Shown: in pieces, positions 58,626 to 64,000 of the stretch
Position numbering within the stretch: position 1 is the first letter of the stretch
How the letters are laid out: the number at the start of each line of letters is the position of its first letter
Assembly: GCF_016863635.1 (NCBI RefSeq)
Contig: NZ_BOPG01000084.1
Location: 1-64,000, forward strand
Length of the DNA: 64,000 nt
Reading direction: 5' to 3'
Source: Virgisporangium aurantiacum
GTDB taxonomy: Bacteria; Actinomycetota; Actinomycetes; Mycobacteriales; Micromonosporaceae
Translations under genes and position numbers: made by a program
Notes under the pieces: generated by a model
The model's database searches: none
The model's input: the letters and a program-made list of their open reading frames with translations, nothing else
What the model was told of the DNA's origin: nothing

Positions 58626-61337
58626 GTGGTCGACCCGTCCTCGTTCCAGCGGTCCGCCGGCCTCACCGGCGGCGGCACGATGAGCTGGCAACTGGCTCCG
58701 GCATCGCTCGATGGTCCGGAGAGCCCTGCGGCGCTGGTGTCCGCCGCTCGCGGGCTCGGCGGCGCGCTGCGCGGTCCGCGCGCGGAGGTGGCCCGGGGGC
58801 ACGGAACGGCCGCGGCGTTGATTCTTTCGGACGGCGTGATCACCACCGAGACGAGCCTGCGCGAGCCGCTGGGGCGGCACCCGCTCGCCACCGCGATGCT
58901 GTCCGAGACGCTGGCGGCGCTCAACCGGCGCGGCCAGCGGGCCGGCCTCGGGCAGTGCGTCGAGTCGACGCTCGTCTCCAACCGTCTCTACCAGGTCGAA
59001 CAGCGCTGGACGGCCGAGGGCCGGCCCGGAGACCTCCGCACCTACGTGTTCGAGACGTTCCGGGGCGCGATGCTCACCGTGCGGCAGATCGGTGACGCCA
59101 ACGGCCGCCCGCACGGCGCGCTCCGGCCGCCGTGCCGCAGTTGTCAGGTGCTGCTTCCGGCGCTGGGCATCGCGGTCACCGAGGCCGGCGGCTGGGACCC
59201 GGTGCCGCGGCCGGCGCCGGTGGTGGTCCCGACACCTGGCGACCAGCGGTCGATCGAGACCGGGCACCGGGAGTGGCTGCTCGGTGCGTCGTTCTGCGCC
59301 GACGGAACGGGCCCGGCCGGCCTCGCGCGGGTCGCCCAGCGGCTGCTCGACGCGGGTTCCGGCGCAACGGCGCTGGTCATGGTCACCTGGCAGGCGCCGA
59401 ACCCGGGGCCGTACCTGCTCACCGCGGCCAACCGCGGCGGCGGGGTGTTCTGGCTCGACAACCCGTCGCGCGAGGTGTCGGGCGAGGGCCCGCCGTACGT
59501 GGCCGACGTCGACCGCGTCTGGTCGATCCTGCTCGACGCGGGTGGGCGGCCGGTCGGGTCGCTGGCGGCGACGCCGCCCCCAACGGTCACCGGGCTGTTC
59601 GACCCCGCGCGGCCGACCGTCCACGACGGCGCCCGGCTGCGCGAGCTCCGTCAGCTCATCGCGGCCTATCCCAGCGCCGACACCGACGGCAAGGTCGGCC
59701 TGCGGGCCGAGATCGCCGCGCTCATCGACGACCTCGGCGTGCGGCCCGGCACCGCGGAGGCCAACGGACGCTGGACGACGCTGCCGCCCGACCTCGCGGC
59801 CGCCCTGCTCGCCCTGGCCACCCCGCTCCTGACGCCGAAGGCGGTCGCCACGGTGCTGGCCGCCGACCCGGCCCGGCTGAACGCGCCGCAGCGGGGCTGG
59901 CAGCGCGACTTCGAGGAGCGGCTGGCCGACGCGTTCACGAGCACGTTGACCGGTTCGAGCCGCAAGGCCGGCGCGGCCGCGACGGTCGCCGCCGACGTGG
60001 CCGACCGGCTGCACCGGCTGGCCGTGGCCGGCGAGGCGATGCCGGCCAGCGTCCCCGGGCTGCCCGCGTACGCCGGCCAGGTGATCGGCCTGCCGCCCGA
60101 CCGGCTGGCCGTGATCCGCGACCTCGACCCGGCGCTCGCCGAGAAGGCCACGGCCACCGGCATCTACATCGACCTCACCGGCCGGCCCGACCTGACCCCG
60201 TACGCGGCCGACGGCGTCGACCCGATCGCGCTGGACGCGGCGCCCGACGTCGACCTCACCACCGACCAGGGCCGGTCCGACCTGCGCGACGCCGACCGCC
60301 GCCGGGCCCGCGCCGAGTTCCGGTCCGCGCACAACGGCAACCCGCACGCGCTGACGCTGTTGAGCACCCACGACTTCCACTACGTCGGCGTGTACCGGCC
60401 GGCCGAGCCGCGCACGCTAGCCCTGGTGCCCGACCTGGTGGCGGCCGCCGTCCGGGCCGTGTCGCCGGTGCGGCCGGCCCCGTCGGTTCCACCGCAACGT
60501 CCACCCCGCCCGCCGGACCCCGAGCCCGAGCCGATCCCAGAACCGGTCGCGGAACCCGAGCCGACCGCCGAGCCGGAGCCGGTCGCAGAGCCGGTCGCAG
60601 AGCCGGTCGCCGAGCCGGTCGCCGAGCCGGTCGCCGAGCCGGTCGTCGAGCCGGTCGTCGAGCCGGTCGCCGAGCCGATCGCCGAGCCCGAGCCGATCGC
60701 AGAACCGGAGCCGATCGCAGAGCAGGTCGCCAAGCCCGAGCCGGTCGCCGAGCCCGGGCCGACCGCGGAACCTGAGCCCGGCGCGGAACCGGAGCCGGTC
60801 GCAGAGCCGGTCGCAGAGCCGATCGCAGAACCGGAGCCGATCGCGGGACCCGAGCGGATCGCGGAACCGGAGCGGATCGAGAAGCCGGAGCCGGTCGCGG
60901 AACCGGAGGCGATCGAGAAGCCGGGGCCCGACGTCCCCGAACAGCCGGAGCGTGCGGTCCCGGCCACCGGCTTCGGCGTGGCGGCGCTGCTGTCGGCCAC
61001 CGATCCGGCCGGGCCCGTCCAACCAGCCGCCGTTCCCGCGCAGGCTTCCGCGACCGGGCGGGCGGCCGTGTCCGTGCCGGTTCAGCGGACCCCCGTCGCG
61101 GCCGGGCCGAGTTTCGCGTACTACGCGCTCGCCGACCAGGCCGACCGGCCGACCGGACTCCTCGTGGTCGCGATGCTGCCGGACGGCCCGCGCACCCGGC
61201 GCTGGGAAGCCACCGGCGCCCGGTCGAGCGGGTCGCCGAACCCGGTGAGCCGGCAGCAGGCCGAGGAGATCAGCCGGCAGGTGTTCGGGTTCGAGCTGCC
61301 GTCCGAGACCAGCCTGCCGGAGGTGTTCCTTGGCTGA
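58626..61337 (+). CDS. Large multidomain protein: YwqJ-type deaminase, papain-toxin-like segment, Glu-Pro repeat
   Basis: About 903 residues. Residues about 15-175 are a YwqJ-type deaminase (GLGQCVESTLVSN, C-x-E about 110; RPPCRSCQVLL, PCxxC about 168), clearly related to the stand-alone protein at 56869. Residues about 210-320 resemble the Tox-PL/glutamine-deamidase fold (GATALVMVTWQ and GGGVFWLDNPSRE), but the usual GH motif is replaced by GPYLLTAAN. Residues about 320-620 are helical with no assignment. Residues 631-773 are a Glu-Pro-Val-Ala repeat. The last 75 residues form a compact domain (FAYYALADQADRPTGLLVVAM). No signal peptide. GTG 58626 is preceded by AAAGG; ATG 58680 or 58599 are alternatives. 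Confidence 0.8.
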   Translation: MVDPSSFQRSAGLTGGGTMSWQLAPASLDGPESPAALVSAARGLGGALRGPRAEVARGHGTAAALILSDGVITTETSLREPLGRHPLATAMLSETLAALNRRGQRAGLGQCVESTLVSNRLYQVEQRWTAEGRPGDLRTYVFETFRGAMLTVRQIGDANGRPHGALRPPCRSCQVLLPALGIAVTEAGGWDPVPRPAPVVVPTPGDQRSIETGHREWLLGASFCADGTGPAGLARVAQRLLDAGSGATALVMVTWQAPNPGPYLLTAANRGGGVFWLDNPSREVSGEGPPYVADVDRVWSILLDAGGRPVGSLAATPPPTVTGLFDPARPTVHDGARLRELRQLIAAYPSADTDGKVGLRAEIAALIDDLGVRPGTAEANGRWTTLPPDLAAALLALATPLLTPKAVATVLAADPARLNAPQRGWQRDFEERLADAFTSTLTGSSRKAGAAATVAADVADRLHRLAVAGEAMPASVPGLPAYAGQVIGLPPDRLAVIRDLDPALAEKATATGIYIDLTGRPDLTPYAADGVDPIALDAAPDVDLTTDQGRSDLRDADRRRARAEFRSAHNGNPHALTLLSTHDFHYVGVYRPAEPRTLALVPDLVAAAVRAVSPVRPAPSVPPQRPPRPPDPEPEPIPEPVAEPEPTAEPEPVAEPVAEPVAEPVAEPVAEPVVEPVVEPVAEPIAEPEPIAEPEPIAEQVAKPEPVAEPGPTAEPEPGAEPEPVAEPVAEPIAEPEPIAGPERIAEPERIEKPEPVAEPEAIEKPGPDVPEQPERAVPATGFGVAALLSATDPAGPVQPAAVPAQASATGRAAVSVPVQRTPVAAGPSFAYYALADQADRPTGLLVVAMLPDGPRTRRWEATGARSSGSPNPVSRQQAEEISRQVFGFELPSETSLPEVFLG
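60520..60945. repeat. Glu-Pro-Val-Ala coding repeat array
   Basis: About 140 codons of imperfect 12- to 18-bp units (EPVAEP, EPIAEPEP and variants), with the best-conserved 12-bp copies at 60580-60670. In frame throughout. A rod-like, strongly acidic linker between domains. Confidence 0.85.
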
Positions 61338-61806
61338 CAGCGACATCCGACCGTACGGGCGACTCGACCCGGGGCGGCTGGCGATGCTCGAAACCGGGCT
61401 GGGCCGCACGTTGCCACCGGTGTACCGGGCCTGGCTCGGCGCGACCAACGGCGCGTACATCGTCGGCGAGCACGGCATTCCCGGCTGCCCGTTCGTGCTG
61501 TTCGAAGAGCGGCCGCTGTTCGGCGTCCACCAGCACTTTCGTCCTTTTGATCTTTTTGCCGCCGACGCGTTGTACCGGCGGCCGTGGCTCTCCACCGACC
61601 ACCTGGTCTTCGCCGCGCCGTCGGGCGGCCTGTTGGTGGTGCGGGTGTCCCCGCCCGCGGCCGACGCCATCTTCTTCCTTCCGGAGGACGCGATGACCGG
61701 GCAGCCCGGCGCGGCGGCCGACGCGGTGCGCGAACGGCACCTCGTGCCGCTGGCCGACGACATCAACGACTTCGGTCACCAGCTCCGCACGTTGGTGACG
61801 GCATGA
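61330..61806 (+). CDS. SMI1/KNR4 (SUKH-1)-like protein
   Basis: 158 residues from TTG 61330, behind a very strong GGAGGTG at 5 bases; the start overlaps the previous stop by 8 bases. LETGLGRTLPPVYRAWLGATNGAYI is the SMI1/KNR4 hallmark, and DHLVFAAPSGGLLVVRV the core strand pair. Probably the cognate partner of the large deaminase protein upstream, since the two are translationally coupled. Confidence 0.85.
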   Translation: MADSDIRPYGRLDPGRLAMLETGLGRTLPPVYRAWLGATNGAYIVGEHGIPGCPFVLFEERPLFGVHQHFRPFDLFAADALYRRPWLSTDHLVFAAPSGGLLVVRVSPPAADAIFFLPEDAMTGQPGAAADAVRERHLVPLADDINDFGHQLRTLVTA

Positions 61807-62372
61807 CAGCGATCGTCGTGCCGCTCGGCCAGTTCCTCGGCACCCGGTACGTGGGCGACACGCACACCCGTGACGTGCGCCTCGGCACCGAGGTGATCCG
61901 GCTCAACGACCGGCACTTCGGCGCGTGGGCGCTCACGCACGGGCTGCCCGACCAGGTCGGCGACCGGCCCTGGACGCGGGCCGCGGTGGCCGACGCGGCC
62001 GGTGCCGACGTCGACGAGCTCCTCGACACGCTGATCGAGATCGGGTTGGCCGTCGAGGTCGACCCGGCCGCCGGAAGCGGGTTCGCCCGCTCGCACCGGA
62101 TGGGCCACCGGATGCTGGGGCTGGGCAACACGGCCGAGCGGCCGGAACTGTTCGCGATCGGGCTGTTCGACCGGCCGATGGTCCACGTGACCCGCGACGT
62201 CTACGACCTGTGGGACGCGTGCCAGCTGGCCGGCAGCCTGTGGGAGGCGTGCGAAGCGGTGGGACCCGACGAGCCGGACGAACTGGCCGGCGACCTGCTC
62301 GCCAACCTGCACCACCTGCTCGCGATGAGCGTCGTCTACGTCGAGCCGATCTACCCGGAGGCGGCGCGATGA
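61803..62372 (+). CDS. Paralogue 1 of a tandem pair, PqqD/winged-helix-like modules
   Basis: 189 residues. MTAIVVPLGQFLGTRYVGD; each half has a strand pair, a W-x-x-x-HG loop and a helix pair ending in a 'LLDTLIEIGLAVEV' type motif, followed by GLGNTAERPELFAIGLF and a second PqqD-like half (VTRDVYDLWDACQLAGSLWEACEAV, then LANLHHLLAMSVVYVE). I know no named family. ATG overlaps the SUKH stop (ATGA). Its partner downstream has the same length and layout. Confidence 0.75.
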   Translation: MTAIVVPLGQFLGTRYVGDTHTRDVRLGTEVIRLNDRHFGAWALTHGLPDQVGDRPWTRAAVADAAGADVDELLDTLIEIGLAVEVDPAAGSGFARSHRMGHRMLGLGNTAERPELFAIGLFDRPMVHVTRDVYDLWDACQLAGSLWEACEAVGPDEPDELAGDLLANLHHLLAMSVVYVEPIYPEAAR

Positions 62373-62938
62373 TCCTGCCCGTCGGCCACTACACCGGCTC
62401 CGAGCACCCGCCCGGGTACCGGACCGTGCGGATCGGCCGCAGCCGCGTCTCGTTCACCGACCCCGAGCCGTTCCTGGTGTGGGCGGCCGCGCACCGGCGA
62501 CCGGGCAACCTCGGCGCGCCCTGGGGCCGGGCGGAGATCGCCGCGGCGGCGAAGGTCGACGACGCCGACGCCGTCATCGACCAGCTCCTGGACGACGGGT
62601 TGCTGGTGGAGCCGAGCGACCCGGAGGCGTTCGCGAAGAAGCACAAGGCGGTGCCGATCCTGATCGCCCTCGGCAACACGCCCGAGGCGCCCGACCGGTA
62701 CGGCATCGGGCTGTACGGGTTCGAGCCCGTGATCACCGTGTCGCCGCTGGTCTACGAGCTGTGGCAGTGGGGAACGATCAGCGTCAGCATCTGGGCGGTG
62801 TGCGAGGCGTTCGCGACCGCGAACTCGCGGGCCACGGGTGTTCCGATCGCGGCCGACGCCGTACTGGCCGAGTTCGTCGCCGCGCTGCCGGCGCTGGTCG
62901 GGTCGAACGCCGTGTACCTGGATGAAGTTCAGAGCTGA
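62369..62938 (+). CDS. Paralogue 2 of the tandem pair
   Basis: 189 residues, exactly the same length as the gene before it, with parallel blocks: FLVWAAAHRRPG, DDADAVIDQLLDDGLLVEP, LIALGNTPEAPDRYGIGLYG, VSPLVYELWQWGTISVSIWAVCEAF, LVGSNAVYLDE. Starts at ATG 62369, overlapping the previous stop (ATGA). Low sequence identity but identical architecture implies old duplication and a heterodimer-like role. Confidence 0.75.
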   Translation: MILPVGHYTGSEHPPGYRTVRIGRSRVSFTDPEPFLVWAAAHRRPGNLGAPWGRAEIAAAAKVDDADAVIDQLLDDGLLVEPSDPEAFAKKHKAVPILIALGNTPEAPDRYGIGLYGFEPVITVSPLVYELWQWGTISVSIWAVCEAFATANSRATGVPIAADAVLAEFVAALPALVGSNAVYLDEVQS

Positions 62939-63480
62939 GCGGCGATGTTCGTGTAGGTGCTGCGCACCGCTTCGAGCCGGAGGCTGCGGAACCGGCCGGG
63001 CTCCTTGGCGTACGCGGCCCGGCCGCGGTCGGTGACGAACGCCTGCTCGGGCACCCGGTCGGCGCCGGCGGGGACGAACTTCAGCACCTCGTCGATCGCG
63101 GCCGCGGCCCGGTTCAGCATGGCCTTGGCCCGGGCCAGGCCGTCGGCGGTCAGGGCCGCGGTGTCGGCCGGCACGTTGCGGGCGTAGGCGTCGGCGACGC
63201 TGAGCCACTCGCCGGGATCGAGCAGTTCCGACACCTCGGGGCCGCCGTAGCGCACCGATCCGTCGGCGGGCGGCGGCAGGATCTGCTGCGGCAGGCGGAA
63301 GGTGAACTCGCGCTGCCGGCCGTCCTGCGGGCAGGTGCCGGTGTAGTGGCTGGCCAGGTCGCCGTCACCGGTGTCGATGACGGAGCTGCTGCGCGGGAAC
63401 CTGATCTCGCCGCATTCACACGGATGCAGGTCCATGAAGAGGTGGGCTTCCTCGTTGGTCCGGGCGAGCCGCAAAGCCAT
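62929..63480 (-). CDS. Hypothetical protein with zinc-ribbon-like cysteines
   Basis: 183 residues. HPCECGEIRF (CxC) and GTCPQDG give three Cys in a ribbon-like N-terminus, followed by a helical region (ADGLARAKAMLNRAAAAIDEVLKFVPAG) and a charged C-terminus. No known family. Convergent with the second 189-aa gene, overlapping it by 10 bases. Probably part of the same toxin-immunity-type block. Confidence 0.72.
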   Translation of the reverse strand: MALRLARTNEEAHLFMDLHPCECGEIRFPRSSSVIDTGDGDLASHYTGTCPQDGRQREFTFRLPQQILPPPADGSVRYGGPEVSELLDPGEWLSVADAYARNVPADTAALTADGLARAKAMLNRAAAAIDEVLKFVPAGADRVPEQAFVTDRGRAAYAKEPGRFRSLRLEAVRSTYTNIAAQL

Positions 63481-63552
63481 GCGTCAACCCTATCCATTTA
63501 GCCCACACTAAAATCTTCGGCTTCCGTAGCCCGTTCAGCCAGAGTCCGACGC

Positions 63553-64000
63553 ATGGAGAAGATGCGCGTCGGCTTCGGCGCACTGCGACTGACCGGCCCC
63601 GGCGCCTGGGAGCCGACGCCCGACCGGGAGGCGGCGCGGGCCGTGCTGCGCCGGGCCGTCGACCTCGGCGTCACCCACATCGACACCGCCGACTCGTACG
63701 GGCTCGGCGACAACGAGGAGCTGATCGCCGAGGCGCTGTACCCGTACCCGGCCGAGCTGACGATCGCCACGAAAGCCGGGCAGTCGCGGCCGGGCCGGAG
63801 TGCGTGGGTGCCCCTCGGCCGCCCGGAGTACCTGCGGCAACAGGCCGAGCTGAGCCTGCGCCGGCTGCGGGTCGACCGGCTCGACCTGTTCTACCTGCAC
63901 CGGGTCGATCCGAAGGTTCCGTTCGAGGACCAGCTCGGCGCGCTGCGCGAACTCCGCGACGAGGGCAAGGTCGCCGGGGTCGGGCTTTCCGAGGTGACGC
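63553..64000 (+). CDS. Aldo/keto reductase (N-terminal part)
   Basis: 149 codons are present; the gene runs off the window end. VGFGALRLTGPGAWEP, GVTHIDTADSYGLGDNEELIAEAL (catalytic Asp and Tyr), LTIATKAGQ (Lys) and LDLFYLHRVDP (His) are the complete NADPH-dependent aldo/keto reductase signature. Start ATG 63553, or ATG 63562. Separated from the opposite zinc-ribbon-like gene by 72 bases. Confidence 0.9.
   Translation, partial: MEKMRVGFGALRLTGPGAWEPTPDREAARAVLRRAVDLGVTHIDTADSYGLGDNEELIAEALYPYPAELTIATKAGQSRPGRSAWVPLGRPEYLRQQAELSLRRLRVDRLDLFYLHRVDPKVPFEDQLGALRELRDEGKVAGVGLSEVT

Noticed and set aside
60520..60945. Repeat array as mobile or integron-like element
   Set aside because: Purely codon-level Glu-Pro repetition within one gene, without inverted ends or recombinase.
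58626..61337. Calling the large protein an active papain-fold toxin
   Set aside because: The histidine motif of that fold is not visible and the similarity is limited to one strand region; only a degenerate relation is proposed.
1..64000. Prophage, IS element or genomic island ends
   Set aside because: No integrase, transposase or capsid-type genes seen, and no direct repeats flanking the tRNA-Lys gene.

Overview
The window is chromosomal DNA of a very high-GC Gram-positive actinomycete. Third codon positions are almost all G/C, GTG and TTG starts are common, and stop/start overlaps (ATGA, GTGA) are frequent. Mycoredoxin-like glutaredoxin, SecA2, actinobacterial GlgA/GlgC, alditol oxidase, polyphosphate glucokinase, DUF6510, a deazaflavin-type nitroreductase and AfsR/MalT-like STAND ATPases all fit Actinobacteria. 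The mix, including an Hsp70-like ATPase with an extracytoplasmic tail, suggests Micromonosporaceae, but that placement is inference. There is no phage, IS element, rRNA or CRISPR array. No gene-free stretch exceeds 300 bases, and the longest intergenic gaps are about 130-200 bases.

Layout. 1-8.5 kb: end of a SAM methyltransferase, a PAS-GGDEF-EAL protein, a PP2C phosphatase with SecA2, a LuxR-type ATPase, and a flavin monooxygenase divergent from its TetR regulator. 8.5-18 kb: an ABC exporter; a sulfite-oxidase-like / ferredoxin-reductase-like / DUF6510 operon; a secreted M28 aminopeptidase; a small unknown gene coupled to an aminoglycoside-phosphotransferase-fold kinase; a YtrA-type GntR-ABC-permease operon; a spermidine-synthase-like protein. 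18-25 kb: YcnI copper protein, secreted trypsin-like protease, CDF metal exporter, and kdpDE without kdpFABC. 25-34 kb: a tightly overlapped minus-strand operon of an ABM-fold protein, two ABC ATPases, two giant FtsX-type permeases, a deazaflavin nitroreductase and a BtuF-like metal-receptor protein. 34-45 kb: SMI1 protein, glutaredoxin, tRNA-Lys(UUU), a 1083-aa STAND ATPase, flavin monooxygenase, PIG-L deacetylase, Hsp70-TM protein, DinB, a secreted HNH nuclease, and quinone oxidoreductase with its TetR regulator. 45-56 kb: Fic protein with a repeated operator, DrrAB-like ABC exporter, alditol oxidase, polyphosphate glucokinase, kelch lipoprotein, a small HTH protein, and the divergent glgA/glgC glycogen pair.

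56.4-63.5 kb is the most unusual part: a compact block of nine genes with almost no spacing. It holds two YwqJ-type deaminase-fold proteins (one inside a ~900-aa protein with a long Glu-Pro repeat), three SUKH-type proteins, one immunity-like protein, two tandem paralogues of exactly 189 aa that look like duplicated PqqD/winged-helix modules, and a zinc-ribbon-like protein. The parts are those of polymorphic-toxin/immunity systems, but there is no signal peptide, trafficking domain or secretion gene. I regard it as the best candidate for an undescribed system. The window ends inside an aldo/keto reductase gene.

Two signals cut across the gene list. First, an 11-bp near-palindrome TCCANTGTGGA (its complement contains the DnaA-box core TCCACA) recurs six times inside genes and forces rare codons. 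Second, kdpD and kdpE each carry a TTA codon near the start, as expected for bldA-type control.
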